This document shows positions 35,698 to 50,700 of a stretch of 64,000 nt of DNA, in pieces. The stretch's first letter is position 1; each line of letters starts with the position of its first letter. The stretch is from Vespula vulgaris. Taxonomy: Eukaryota > Arthropoda > Insecta > Hymenoptera > Vespidae. The notes beneath the pieces are model-generated. The model ran no database searches and was not told the DNA's origin. It was given only the letters and a program-made list of their open reading frames with translations. Location of the stretch: NCBI RefSeq assembly GCF_905475345.1, contig NC_066609.1, positions 1,570,001 through 1,634,000 on the forward strand, read 5' to 3'. The translations under genes and the position numbers were made by a program.

Positions 35698-36917
35698 TTT
35701 CTAAATTCTTTAAATTATACCAAGATAATTACACTATATATTTATTAAACTCCTTTTATAACAATTCGGCTATGAAATAATTCCTCTTATATTTAGACAA
35801 AACACTTCCTTTGGGAAGGAAATTTATAATTCGAGATCTAGATATAAGATATTTATTTCTACCGATATGTTGGAAACTTTACAGACCAAAGTGGATGATC
35901 TCATGAATTAAATATCATTTCCATAAGCTGAAAAAGGAATATAACTAACAGCAATCAAAATTTAATTTAAATGATTTCATTATTCAAATATTCAATACAA
36001 TGGCGGTAAAAAGTTACGAATTAAGGTTACAAACAAACTCTTATATCTTAACTTCCTATAAATAAAGAATATAGATATATGTATATATATTATTGCGTTT
36101 CTAAAATTACATATATTCTTTTCCATATATTGATAATTAAATAAAAACAAATTAATACGTAAATAACATTCGAAAATGTCACTTGATCACTTACCAATGT
36201 TCCTGTTACGTTTAAGTCAATTAGGCGGGAATAAAAATAATTTGCGTTGTGTTTAAACTACGTAAAAGATTCTCCCTTAATTTTACAGACATTTATAGGT
36301 TAAAATACATATAAATTATATATCGCTCACCTTATTTAATATACGATAAAGATATGTTTATTATAAATTTATTATGTTTACTTTTTTTCATAGATGTTTC
36401 TTCTATGTTATACTCACTCAATGATCATATCTAACAATCAAAATAAACAAATATATCCTCTATCTAATCTTCATATGATCGCAGTCACATACGATTCAAA
36501 ATATGTTCGAAAATATTTAATATTCACAGAAATCTTTCGATATATAGAAAAGATATTTCTTTCGTAATAATAAGTAAAAACCTTTAATATATTTCTATGT
36601 ACAATTAATTAAATTATTAATCTTAATAGCTCGTTATATCGGTATATCTATTTAAAATAAAAATATTATCAATATATACGAATTGTGATTACGTCGTCGA
36701 ATAAATTTGACCTCCAAATATTTATTGTCTCATAAAGAATTTTCTAACAGTTCACCTTGTCTTCTTGTATCTACATTGTATCCGTGTACCTCCAAGTGTG
36801 AAAGAACTCTCTGTGAAACTATAATATTTAAATCGAGAAAATATTTCTTCGGTGTATTTAAAAATTTTTCATTTTTCTGTGTTCACTGTTAAATAGAAAA
36901 TATAATCCTTCGAAATA
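35698..36917. other. Divergent gap between MND1 and the unrecognised gene
   Basis: About 1.2 kb between outward-pointing start codons. AT-rich; presumed promoters for both sides. Nothing more specific was recognised. Confidence 0.5.
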
Positions 36918-38483
36918 ATGTCCTCAATAGAAAAACATTCGAAATCTGTGTCGAATATGATCGACAGGATTAACTCGAATAAAAACGAAACAAGAAATTA
37001 TAGAATGTGTTATTCGTCCGACGATTTAGATTCAGAGAAAAACATTAAAAGCAGTCCTTCGGTTAGCACAGGAAAATCGAAAAATTTTGTAATGAAATTA
37101 ATCGGGAACTTTGAAAAAAAAAACAATAAAAGTAGTGATCATATAAAGAATACAAATACAAAATTTTTACGAAGATCTTTCATGAGAATTCCGTTACCAA
37201 GGATCAATTCGTATTATCGCAATACACATAACAATTTTAATCTGCCAGAACCGATATTGGATAATAAAAATGAGAGATTATCAAACGTGAAAAATATTCG
37301 ATCGGAAATATACCTAAAAACGTTTGAGAATGATATTAAAACCGTTAACGATTCTAATTTACTTACCGAATCATCGTCATCTAATCTCCGATTGGTCGAT
37401 AATAACGCCAAAGAAAAATGGACGACTACGAACAAACGATGGAGCGATACTATAAACGAAGAAAAAATCAATCAAAAGAAATCTGTCAAAGGAGTTTTAA
37501 GTTATTTGATCAGATGGAAAAAACATAGCGATGAAAATAAATCTCAACGTTCTCGATCTTGTGATAAATCAGAAATGCATTATGATATATTGTCTTCTGC
37601 ACCAATTATACCAAGAGCACGTTCTTTACAAACTGTTGTTATTAATAATACTAAGGATAAAAATAATACAAATGTGAGATATATAAATATATGTTATTAT
37701 TAATACGTAGAAAGATTTTTATTGTTGTTTTGTTACGATTAATAACCTTTATTATAATTTTAATATATGTTAACAGATAAATATCAAAAGTTCCTAGGAA
37801 GAAAAAAAATAACAATTAACCTAAAAAGTCTTGAAAAAGGATAATTGATTTTTAATGTCACTTAGGAACTTTTGATCTACCTTGTTTACAATAATATATT
37901 ACATACACATATATATGCAATAATATATATCAATTATTATATATTATTATTATAATTGCAGTTAAATCGAAGTGCAACGATTCGACCGTTTTATGGTATT
38001 AAAAGAAATCAGATGGCATCAAAAAAATTTCTCGAATCCTTTCATTCAATAAAGATAAATCCCCGTAAGGAAGATTCCGGTTATGGTTCTGGAACATTGT
38101 CGATCGGAGAATCCAACGAAAATCTTGTCAAACCGTCGGCGGTTCGAGAAATGTCTAAAAAGCTTACGTTTATACCTGAACAACATCAACATCAACAAAC
38201 TTGTAATCAAAAAAATCATATAGATCTTTATAGACAAGTTTTAAGTCATTGCAAGAGAGATAGAAATTCTTACCAAAGAAAATCCTTCGTCCATGACGAG
38301 TTAAATGAAGCCGTAAAGAAAAGATTTAATGATATATCGAATGAAAATATTATTTATACTCAGTCGATAAATCATAAATTAAAACACGATTACTCGTCGA
38401 TATACATTAACAAAATCCCTGTCAATACGGAATATGAAAATACTCTGAATATTTCTCGTCCTTTGCAATCAGATCAATTATAG
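36918..38483 (+). CDS. Unrecognised two-exon protein, basic and Ser/Asn-rich
   Basis: Exons 36918-37673 and 37962-38483 (TAG) encode 425 residues. The donor is AAT followed by GTGAGA and the acceptor is ATTGCAG; phase is 0. If the intron is retained, the first exon closes at 37703 after 261 residues. I recognise no domain, signal peptide or membrane segment. Composition is Lys, Asn, Ser and Arg-rich and looks mostly disordered. Distinctive short stretches are SVKGVLSYLIRWKKHSDE, PIIPRARSLQTVV and RKEDSGYGSGTLSIGESNENL, which could be phosphorylated linear motifs. Two long in-frame exons with clean splice sites argue that the gene is real. It may be a fast-evolving insect or hymenopteran protein. 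A candidate AATAAA lies at 38500-38505. Confidence 0.65.
37783..37876. repeat. 94-nt inverted repeat (hairpin) inside the intron of the unrecognised gene
   Basis: The ends are a perfect 14-bp inverted repeat: ATCAAAAGTTCCTA (37783-37796) and TAGGAACTTTTGAT (37863-37876). Further inside, AATTAaCCT can pair with AGGaTAATT around a loop near AAAAGTCTTGAAAA. The whole unit can therefore fold as one long imperfect stem. It could be a small palindromic transposon remnant or a pre-miRNA-like hairpin. Confidence 0.7.
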
Positions 38484-39569
38484 AAATCCTTAATAAGAAA
38501 ATAAAAAGAAAACAAAAGAAAAAAAAAGAAAAAATATATATATATATATTATGCATGTAAATAACAAACATAATACGATTTAATATTTTAAGAAACAACG
38601 AACAGTATTATAGAGACATTTATTATCTACATACATACATATATCTGAATCGGATGAAAAATTCATCTTTGTTTTCTTTTTTTTAAAATACTTTGACAAA
38701 ATTATTCTATTTAAACAAGTGACACACATTGTATGTAAATATCGCGACGAATTTCACGTACGACTAATCACGTTAGAAAGTATTCTAACCTATCATTACA
38801 TTGGTAAAAATTATCGAATTTTGTATTACAGGTATTTTTTAACATGTTATATAACTTTTAACATTAAATTATTTTTTTGTTATTTTATTCTGGAATGTCT
38901 GAACTCGTAAGACATGTGTAATTAAACATACGTGATTCTTGAATTTTCTTATTAATTTTGTAATAATTTAATATATAAAATAAAATAAAATATAACTTTA
39001 TTGATAAAGGATTTTTATTTATTTTTTATATTTAAATTCTTATAACTTTTTTTTAAACGTTTTTACTTTGCTGTGTTCTTTGCTAGTATTCAATCATATA
39101 TATATATAAATTTTGTGTGTGTATGCTTTGTGTGTGTATGTGTGTACTTACATACATTCAATCATAATCTACGAGTTTGAACCGATGACATCAAGGCCGT
39201 TTATCCTGGTTTTATAATCGTTTACGCGAATAATAAATCCAGCCGTAAATCTCGAATTTAATAAATAAGATCTCATTTTAAAGATGAAAATTTAAGCGAG
39301 GATATGCCTTTCTTGAATTTTGCGGCAAAAGAGAAGAAGTTCTAATTTCGACTACGGATTTTCATGTAAACTAAAGTAGTTCGTATTTTGTCCGTATCTA
39401 TCGCTGATGTCACATACGCTAGAAGTAAAAGATAGTGAATAGTTTTAAACGTATGTGATATATAGATAAGAGTGAATTTGTGTTCTTAAACGAAATCAAA
39501 TAATTTTTCTTTTTTTTTCCTAATTCACACTTCTAATATCGAAAACATTAACAGCGCATTATTTAGATT
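38484..39569. other. Gap between the unrecognised gene and HPS5
   Basis: It holds the 3' UTR of the upstream gene and the promoter of HPS5. The sequence becomes less AT-rich at about 39170-39430. No coding exon is seen. Confidence 0.5.
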
Positions 39570-42500
39570 ATGCAGGAATTTCCTCACATATTGTCGGAAT
39601 GCGAAGAAATAAATCAAGTATTACACAAGCCCATAAACTCGACACAAAGAATTAAGGTAATGTAATGTTTAAAATAATAAATGAGAATGAAATGTAATAA
39701 TATTCTATTAATACGAACGATTTTTGTATTATTACAACATTATATACAATAATTGGCCTTCATTGTTTATATGTAAGAGGTTAGGTGTATATCTTATGAT
39801 ATTTTTCATTTGATCATTAAAAGGAATTTATATACAATTTAATATTTTGCAGTATACATGCCTTAATGTTTCACAAAATTATATTATACTTGGATCAACC
39901 AGTGGAAGTATCTATCTTTTTAACAGAGAACCATGTACTTTTCGACAATTAATACCTTTATCGGTAAAGTTTAATAATATTTGGAATCTATTAATTTTTT
40001 GAATATATTATCAATGACTACATAATGTCTTTTCATATTTTATCTAGGAAGGCATAGTGTCACATGTTTTGATATCACCTGATGAAAAAATCATAGCATT
40101 AGCTACAACTCGTGGAATTGTTTGTGTTGTTACTTTAAAACCAACTATAAAATTAATTGCTACATCGAATGAACATGCTTATGAAAAGATTATGTGCCTC
40201 TGTTGGAATGATAATAGTTCTGAAATATACATTGGTGATGGTACTGGCAAAGTTTCTGCTATTGTATTATCTGTTTTCACAGTAAGTTTTTTATTTATCT
40301 ATAATTGATTTATAAACACTTGTATGTAATTAAGGAGATATTTATTTGTAATATTTAAAAATTTGAATTCATTTGTTTATATGATATAGCTAATTTGGCT
40401 TGTTTCAGATAAATGGAATGTTTCAGTCACCATCTTGTACATTAATGAATCTAGATTCCAGTATTGTACAATTAAATTTTTCTTCCCCTCTTTTATTGAT
40501 ATCAACTTTGACACGCTGTTATATATGTGATACAGTTCATGAACAATATAAACAAATAGGTAACAAAGCAAGAAATGGAGAATTTGGTGCATGTTTCTAT
40601 AAAATGCAAATCGAAAAAAATGTTAAAACTTCGACTATTAAAAAGGAGCAAGATATGGCTAAAAAGAAAAGTTCGTTTAGTCTTATTTCAGAAAGCAATA
40701 GTAATATACCAGAATCTATTTCTCCAAAAATATTCTGTGCCCGACCTGGTTCAAGATTTTGGGAAATATCTGCGAATGGTGTAGTTTTAAAAACTCATCA
40801 ATTTAAGGAATTATTAGCAATACCACCTATGAAAATACATAAAGTAACTAAACAAGAGTTAGAGCAAAGACAATATATTAATCATTCATGGACTTCACAA
40901 TCGATCAACTTTCCTCAATTATTTGTGATTGCTTCGAAATATTTATTTTCTTATACATCTAATGGCTTATATATTCTTGATCTTGTGAATCCAAATGTAA
41001 TACTATGGAGTAATGAATTTACAAACATTACAATGGTAGATGTCATAGAAAATAAAATATATTTGATGATCTCTGATAATGAATTTCATTGTTTAACACT
41101 TTATACGCTTGATGCATTAATATTGCACTTGTATTATACTAACCAGTATTACAATTGCCTAGAAACTTGTATTACATACAAATCGCAACTATCCAAATTA
41201 ATTAATGATAAACATATCAATGACATCTATGGTATTGAAAGTAATCAACGAAAATTGGAGAATGATGAGATATCAGTATTACTGCAACCATTAATTTCTA
41301 TACTGAAATCAAATTTAAATCCTAGTCCTATTAAATTAGATTCGGGTATTGTTGTAGTTAATTCAGGAAACTTGAAACAAAAATTTAACGAAGATCAACA
41401 AAATAAATTGACACATCAAATTTGTTCATCTACCGAATCTATTCAAATATCCTCTGTACAAAATACATGTTCGGATATTAAAAATATATTAGAATTAAAC
41501 AGTAATTTATCATCTACATTAGATGAAAATTTAATAAGAAAAATACAAATTGATTTAGAACCTATATGTACATTATCTAACAGCATAAAAACCTCAATGA
41601 CTGAAAAAGAGATGGAAAAGTTTATTCTTGAGATACGTAAAAAAATGGACAATATCGAATGTTTATACAAAACTTTACCTCAATTTAAAGATTTGGCATG
41701 TGATATAATAGATAATGCCAAAATTAATTTTACCAAAACATTTTTAACAAATGTATCAATAGAGTTATTACATTCTACAATGAATATGATTATTATAGAT
41801 CATTTTATGGATGCTTTCATTCTTATAAATACATCTAATTATAAGGAATGTACCTGTGGTTTTCCATTTCCAATGGATCAAATAAAAGAGCCAAGCTTCT
41901 TAGAGATTGGCAAAATTCTTTTACAAAAACTTGTAAATAGAAGTACAGAAAAATGTATAAATTTATGTAATAGAGTACCTTATATGTGGAGAGAATATAC
42001 GTCTTTGTATATAAAACAACAATATGCTATAGAAGACATACTACGTCAATGCCTTTTAACTCAAGATAGTGTTACATTGTCAATTATTTTACCTATATTA
42101 GATGCGAATCAGTGGAAATTAATTACAATATATTTAAAAAAAATGGATGACAAAAAATGTCTCTTTTGTGAAAAATTAATAACATTAGAAACAAATATTT
42201 CTTCAATAAATTGGAACAGAGTAATATTTGAAATTATGAAAAAGGATGGCCCAGATATAGCTATGGTATTTTTAAAAAAATTAGAAGTATTACTTCCTCT
42301 CAAATCACTTGATAAGAGGTGTGTGATATTATTCAACTAAGATTTTTTATTTCTTATATAATTATAATTTAAATATCTTTCTTCCTTCCACAGTATATTT
42401 CAGTCGTTTATATTCACGAAAATTTTACATCATCATGGTTTGCAATTTGCAGTAGATTTTAAATGCAATTCCAATATATATGGATATAATACAATGTGTT

Positions 42501-42836
42501 CCACCAAGGTAATTAAGTTTCATTATTTGATGTAACATATTATAGTAATACATATAAATATAATCATTTCTTTTACAGATTCGAGATCAATTAATAAAGG
42601 TATTAAAAAAAGATATAGCTCAATTTGATAACAAAAATATATTAAGCACTGGTGCTCATCATTGGGGAATGCAATATAAATCCAAAAATAAGTCATCAAC
42701 ATGTCCATGTTGTACTCTTTCTCTCCAAACATCAGTTCTTTTAGACAATAATGGTATAGCAATCTTCCCCTGTGGTCACACATATCATGTAAATTGTATG
42801 ATAGAAAAAAAACTCACTAAATGTAATCTTCATTGA
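39570..42836 (+). CDS. HPS5: HPS5 (BLOC-2 subunit; Drosophila pink)
   Basis: Six exons, 39570-39656, 39853-39963, 40048-40281, 40409-42318, 42394-42508 and 42579-42836 (TGA), encode 904 residues with consistent phases. The N-terminal third is a WD40-type propeller: NYIILGSTSGSIYLFNRE, IALATTRGIVCVV, IYIGDGTGKVSAIVL. Blocks characteristic of HPS5 follow: LLISTLTRCYICDT, QIGNKARNGEFGACF, and CARPGSRFWEISANGVVLKT leading into HQFKELLAIPP. These match human LLISSLTRSFLCDT, KIGNKERDGEYGACF and CARPGSRMWEV...THQFKKLLSLPP. The centre is helical and poorly conserved. The C-terminus has a RING-like Cys/His cluster (CPCC ... FPCGHTYHVNC). HPS5 works in BLOC-2, directing cargo from endosomes to lysosome-related organelles such as pigment granules. 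It is shorter than the human protein. Confidence 0.93.
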
Positions 42837-45800
42837 TGAAGTATATATATATATATAAAAATAAGTAAAATAAAAAAATATATATATGTAAAATATTGAA
42901 AGAGAACTTTTTGTACATTCTATCAAATATTGTGGTGCTGAAATAATTAATAACAGCACATGGGTTATAGTAGTAGATCATACAAAATGTATATACTCTT
43001 TGTACTTAAAAGATTGTCCAAAAAGACTGTATATCATAATATGTTTATTATAATTTAATATAACCATTTTTTTTGTTTGTATTATGTTGTTCTTTCTGAA
43101 AAATCTATCTTACATATTTACATAATACCTGACATTTCATATAATAAAAACTGTTCATATTTTTCATATTTTCTATAATAATAAATATTATATATATTTC
43201 ATAATCATCACAAATACATCAGTCTTTCTTTTTTCTAAGTTTACTTACAGTGCAGGATTTGAGAATTACATATTTTATTATTTTATTCCAAGATATTATT
43301 AATTCTTTTAAACTTACCTTACTCAATGCTATTGTCTCTTATATGATATTTAGAAAGAAAAATATTAGAATAAAGGCAAAATCCTGTAAATTACTTCATA
43401 TAGTGTTTACTTAATTTAATTTTCAATTTGAATAATCTAATAAAAATATTTTAATTTGTTTTTCTCAAATTCACTTCATTCAATATAGCACTGTCATTAA
43501 TATGATCTGTTTTTATACATCTACTTTGAATACTATTACATTAGATAATTACTTAAACATGGTTCAATTATTAACATAATTGCTAGAACGCAATCTCCAT
43601 ATACAGTAATGCATTATACAAAATAAACAAAAAAAATTTGTTGTATAAAGAATAAAAATATCAACATTTTTTATATATAGCTGCACTTATTTATAATTGC
43701 AGCAATTAAATTTTTTTATGCAAGTAAAACACTTCATTTATGTGAAACTTCTTAAAATTAATTAATATATAAAATATATCAGATTATTTTGTATGTAAAA
43801 CTTTAACATTAGAGCTTAATACTGTCATTCTACAAGATCAAAATTGACTAGAAAATTAAATCTGTAGTTTACTTTTTTGAGACTTACTTAATACTATAAC
43901 ACATCATACACTTACATAATAAAAAAATATTCGTAATAAGAACGATATTTTAGATCCCATTCCTTTTTGCATTAAAATATGACAAAAGAAAACATTGCTT
44001 ATTCATTTTATATGCAAAAGAAATATGTTTCTCACTAGAATGGGAAGATTTAAATTACCGTTATATAGTGTATAATATTCTCATGCATAATTTGTGCGTA
44101 TTATTCTGTGTATCATTATTTTTCTTCAAATAATATAAATTATAGCATCGTTGTTCTTTATTGTGGTCTGTTTTATTATAATAAATATAATGAATTAAAA
44201 ATTCTAAATATGGAACTTTGATAAAATAAAACAAATATAGAGTGATTAACAAATAGCAGACCACAAGCAAAAACTATGTCATTATTAATAAAATATATGA
44301 TATGCATATGTATATTTACACACAGAGCGATTGTGGTACTTAAGTTTACAATATAAGAATGGAATATACTATAACTTTTTTTATCACTACATTGTCATTC
44401 AATGCATTTAAAACTAATTATGAATTAAACAGAGCTGCTTTTGATATGTAACTTACCCTTAATTCCACATACAATTGTCCAGTGAAACTACACTGGAAAA
44501 CTATTAAATTTATCTAATGAGAAATGTGTATGTATATATACAAAAAAATTAAAAATTCTTTAAAGAGAATCGGAAAAATGCGGTATTGTATGATGGCATA
44601 ATGATTGCAGCTGAGAAAAGTTGTGTAATTACATCTTAATAATAGCATAATATGCACATATCAAATAAAAGGTATATATAGAGAGAAATAGATATAGAAA
44701 TGTGAAGAATGAATGTGATTTGAATAAAGAAGTACTACTTTGAAAAAAATGCGCATAATATGCAATTTTCTATGTATGTGAATTCATTAATTTGTTGGCG
44801 ATAATATAATACTCTTTCAAAATAATATTATACAATTCTATTCATACATTAGTCTGGACTAAATTATCACACGTGCATTACTATAGTCCAACATATGTGT
44901 TTATGTAATTAATAACTTTTAAAACTGTCTTTATATAGGAAAAAATTTTTCAAATTTTTTATATATTGCAAGCGCACATATTAATATATACTTATAAATA
45001 TAAATCTAATAAATATATATCTCTCATACAATTCATAGAATGAGATATATAATTGAAGAACTGCATTAATAATTAAATAGAATACATATATATATATATA
45101 TAGTCATCGTAATGATTTTACCATGCACTAAATATTTTTATTCCATTTATGGAAGATAAAAAAATATGAACCTATTCAAAAATATTGAGAATACTTGGAC
45201 ATATCTTCTAGATATATTGCATGATGAATAGTACTAGGTAAAATCAGGAATATAAACAAATTTGTGTAGCATAATATTATATACTTATTGACTTCATAGA
45301 AGTTAATTGAAAGCTTGCAATATTTATAATGCTTATATATTGCAGAAATCTTAAATACATAACACATATGAGTCTTCTAATACAATCAGTATTTAAACCA
45401 AATGTTAAGAAATGTGATGTTTTATAAAACATTTTTAGAGAAAAAAATGAAAATTATGTTTATCATATTATTGTTCTTAACAAAAATATTAATATCAACT
45501 TAATTGAAATAATATTACATTCTTGTTTTAATTTTAGAAACTGTAAGATGTGAAAAGTTAAATGTATCTGAATTATTATATAATATTGTATTTAAAATTT
45601 TCTTCAACTGTATTATATCATTATTAATATATATCATTTCTTTGAAAAATAAGATTATTCAAAATTTGTTACAGATTTAAGCAATATATTGTATAAAATT
45701 AAGCATTTCTTAAATTCATATATGAAATATTAAATTATTATAATTTCTTTGTATTAAATATACTACTAGTAGTAGTTAGTTATCAAAAACAGTAAGAAAG

Positions 45801-46411
45801 TTTAATTTAATAAAAAGGAAGAGCGAAATATTCGTATAAATGTTTAAAGTTCATTTTATAGACTCTTTTTTTGTTTTCTTTTTCCCTAATAATTTTATCT
45901 ATAAAGGCACTGATAATTAGTGAAGCTCAAGGCAAAAATTTTCTTGTTTTTTCTCCTTTGTTGCTGAAGAATGTCTGTTAAATTTGATAGCTTTAAAACT
46001 ACTGATATGTTGTCATTTGATTATTATATACTCATAGTCAAATTGTCTCTCACGCAAACAAGTTTTTAATTAAGTACAATATAAATTGAATTTTCATTAT
46101 TTTTTCATTTATATAAATTAAAATAGCTTGGACAATTAGACTATCAGTACCTCATGCATGATTTTCTACTTAATTTTAAAAATACGTAGTCTATATACTA
46201 TATACTGAACAGCACATCAATAAGTGGCTATAAATGAAAGTGTGACATGCATTCATTAACATATCTTTTTTAAATTGTAACATAAAAGGTCAGGATACTG
46301 TTGGTTGGTGTGTTTACAGGATTAATTACACTCGTTTAATACTTTGTGAGAATCTTACATTCATTAATTGCAGAAAGAAATATATATATACATACATAAT
46401 ATATATACATA

Positions 46412-46471
<60 letters not shown>

Positions 46472-47703
46472 CACACATATATATCGAAGAAAAACATTTA
46501 TATTTTATATTAATACAGATGTGTATAAAATAACACATTATATAATACGAAATAAAAGATAAATTCTCACAAAGTTAAAATATTGCGACACATGTGCATA
46601 AAATGCCTTAAACAGCATAATATATCTAATAAAGTATATAGTTGATTTTTCTTAAAATGAAAAGATCAATTGTCGTTATATAAGATATATATCTTCTCAT
46701 TATTACCAAAAAGTTTCTTTTTGTAAGATATGCAAGATAATGTATAACGTGTGCTGTATATATTCGTATTAAGGCAATAGTTAATATAAAAATCAATCTC
46801 TCTTAGAGAATAACATAAACTATTTATTATAACAGGCGGTTAGAGCGCTTTAAGATTATAGAATGAAGGATCTTCTTCTATAAAACCACAGAAACAAAAA
46901 TAACAATTTTAGGATATTGCGTGTACAGATGAATAAAGTAGACATATTGAGTAGTTATATTTTTGAAAGCGTATATATGTATTATATTAAGATACAATCT
47001 TGCATCGTGGTGTAGCTAGAAGATTGATGAATTCATATAAGATGTCTTCCTTCTTCCCAAAGTTGTGAGCCAGCACTTGCATTAAACATTTATTGGTATA
47101 TCTTTCTTCACCTTTGTCTCATTTCTAGTTCAGCGTCAATTAATTATATGGAAAATACCCATTTCATTTTTAGAATATTACCAATCAATTAAGCACCGAC
47201 ACATCGTCTTGATTAAAAATCTAAAGTTTTTAAAACTACGTGAATATTTCCTTATACTTATAATGCTATTACACATGTTTATATTTACGTATATTATAAT
47301 CTTATAATATGCATATTATGTAAAGAAGAAGAAGAAACGTAAGTGAACTAATATAAGATAATTCTACTGAATCTTAAATGTGAGCTTTTTTTTCTTTTTT
47401 TTTTCTTTTTTTTTTTTTTAACTGAAATAATAAACACACGAATTACCGCATAAATCATATTATCATTGTATCTACTATATAAAGTTGAATGCAAAAAATG
47501 TATCATATATATCTTTGTTTCCTACTAAAACATTGTTAACATCTTTTATGAATCTTGATTGGACATGAAATATGTCCATGTAATTACAAGCGGTAGTTCC
47601 TTTTTTTTTTCTTTTTTTTTTTAATTTGAACAAGACTACGTTGTGGGTCACAATGTTGTAGGTAATCGTTATCATTCCACTATATTGTTCTCTTCAAATC
47701 CGT
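42837..47703. other. Long AT-rich 3' region between convergent HPS5 and CPSF6
   Basis: About 4.9 kb with no supported coding sequence. HPS5 has a candidate AATAAA at 42869-42874. Much of the rest may be CPSF6 3' UTR, since CPSF6 is transcribed towards it, but its end cannot be placed. The main simple repeat is a TA run at 46417-46465. Confidence 0.5.
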
Positions 47704-50700
47704 TTAATGTCTTGACCGATGTGAAGAGTCTCCTCTTTCATCACGACGATCTCTTTCCCGTTCCCGTTCTCGTTCACGTTCAGGTTCTCTTTCTCGTTCA
47801 GATGGTCTTCGGCTTGATTCTCGTTCTCGATCTCTGTCTCGTTCACGTTCTCTGTAGCGATCGTCATAATACCTACACAGGACACGTCAGCCAAATTATC
47901 TTACTTTAATGTTGAACCTATATCTTACGTCTCTTCGTATATCGCTATTTTACCAAATATTAACTATCTAAATTATAAATTACATTACTTTCCTGATAAT
48001 TTACAAAAAAATATTTAAACAAACTTCCTGAGATATTAATCGCACGCTTTTATATATTACATATTTATATTTTTTCTCTTTTTATTTTCTTATAATAAAA
48101 ATATATATTAAAATATATAATATATACACATAAAATTTCCAATTTGTATTTTGACAAGAAAAAGAAGTTGTAGATTCAAATAATTTTACGCAAAGAAATT
48201 TTTTCAATGATTATCTAAAATTATTGAGAATACGTTAAATTAATCCGTTGTTGTCTATTGTTGTTTTCAATTTAATGATACATTTTTTAAAATTTCTAAA
48301 ACAAATATAACTTGTAAAAAAAAAATAAATTCTCTTTATTATAAATAATATATTCTTCTTGTATATATCTATTGGTTTGATATAACACTTGGTAATTAAA
48401 TAGGAGAGGTATACCATACCCATTAAGAAAATATAATGGAAATAATAAAGAGCACAGAATTGTACATTGCAATGTACGTTTAATCTCTTAAACATGCTAT
48501 CATGTTGCAGGTATACTTCAAACTTATTATTTAATAATTATAGTCCATGATATATTTTTATTATAGTTTTTAATTTCTTTAAATGGTAATATGTGTAAGT
48601 TACAAGTTATTATATGGCATCGCTTTAATATGCTTTCTATATTCGTTTAGTTTCATGTTTACTGACAATATGTATTTGTGATACATGGGACTTGTATTTA
48701 CATGCATTCATTTTAAGAAAAAAAAAGGAGATTACCTAGACGCCTTGGAAGACGAGACAGGAGCCGCCTCTGGCGGTTCTTCTTTTACTCTTGGCCTGGC
48801 TGACTGACGTGTCGTACTAATGAAAAATGCATATTTTGTGTTATGATTTTTTAATACTATTTTACCAGGCTTCTAATTTGTTAGGAGAAAATATATTAAG
48901 TAAAATTTGTACTTTAGTTATATATATATTCAATTTTTTTAAATAAAAATCAAAATAAATAAACCCTATGTAAAAAAATATATATATATATATGTAAAAA
49001 ATTATCGCATCTTTTCTTATTATGCATATATTAAATCAATCTGTATGTAACTTATATTTGTATCTTACAATTAATTATCTCTTTTAAAAATTATATTTTA
49101 AAAAGAGAACGTGACATGTTTAAAAAAAATATATATATAAATATACATGTACGTATAGTGCATATGCAGTAAAATTATTTTACATAAAATATAGCATAAG
49201 CATTGAAAATGCAATTAAACTGCATATGTACATTATATGTTGATTCTATTTAAGTGTCGATTTTAAATTTTAAACGAAGAGAAATGTATATGAAAGAATG
49301 ATTTAAATTTATATATATAATTTTTTGGTAGTACTTTAATATAAAATACTAACTCTATATTTCATATCATTTGAATGACGTAGCATCATATTCATAATAC
49401 ATATATGCATATTAGATAAATCATTTTGTGATGTTTCAATAAAAATGAAATAAATGTATCATCGGTGTATTACCAATATAATCAGACTTTAAATTTGTAT
49501 AAAAATCTTTCTTTAAAATAAAAAATAAAAATGCAGTAAATATCTAATTACTTGATAATACTCTTTAACAAATGGTAAAAGACATAAAAATAAATATAAT
49601 TAATTGACATATTTTTCAAGTTTTTTAATTCGAGTACTATTGCTCATACGCTAATGTGATTATGCTATATAAAATCTTTATTTAATAATAATTAAAAATG
49701 ACTATGTTCGTTAATACATTTTATCACATCTTTGAAATTAAGACAAAAATAATGCTCTCTTAAAGATAGAATATTCTTCTATCAAATTATTCAATTATAT
49801 TTTAAAAAGTTTTTATAACTTTTTGTAAATTTATATACATCAGACATATAATAAATAAAATCTGTTAGATTTTTTTTAATTAATAAAATCTTCTACATTC
49901 ATATATATTTAACGATTAATCAAAAAATATTAAAGAAGATAATTATTTTGGTTGCATCAAAGAATTATAAATAATAAACATATATTTTTTCGAAATGTTC
50001 ATTGCATTTAAATTTTTATTTGTTTATATATATAAATATTTATATATATAAATTATATATATCTAAATATAAATATAATAAAATATATATATAAATATAA
50101 ATATATATATATGTATATACACACACTCTAAATCGAGAGATTATACATTTATATCAAAATATATCTTACCAAGAAGTACTACCATGAATGTATATATTAT
50201 TTCACCGCATTATTAAATTTATTTGCTACAATGGTACTAATATTTCACATATTTAATGACACTCGAAAAATGCGGAATCACATTAAAAATAGAAATAAAA
50301 ATCCGCTTCTATACAGAATTATATGGAATATTTCCGATTTCTATTCATATTAAATAATCTCTTGTCAACATATGAATAAAATTCATACTGTAGAAAAAAA
50401 TATGAACTTTTTCCTACAAACGCAAATTGCTTTTAAAAAAATTCAAACGGTTGTACATTAAAATGAAGAAGTTTGATTTCTAACTTGGTCATCTATATAA
50501 TCTATTGTTTAGTAACTTAATACTAATTATATTACAGTTTAAGGTATATACTGTTTTATTTTATATACCATAGGTACATAATAAGAAAATCGATTCGACA
50601 AGTATCAATTGGCCAATACACCAAAGAAATATTTTGTACTATCAAATTCTGGCTGTTGATCTTTATCAATTTTTAACAATACATGTCAAAATTTAACAAT

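Noticed and set aside
47009..47040. tRNA A-box-like sequence (TGGTGTAGCTAGAAG)
   Set aside because: No B box GGTTCGAATCC-like sequence or acceptor stem at the right distance. No convincing tRNA was found anywhere in the window.
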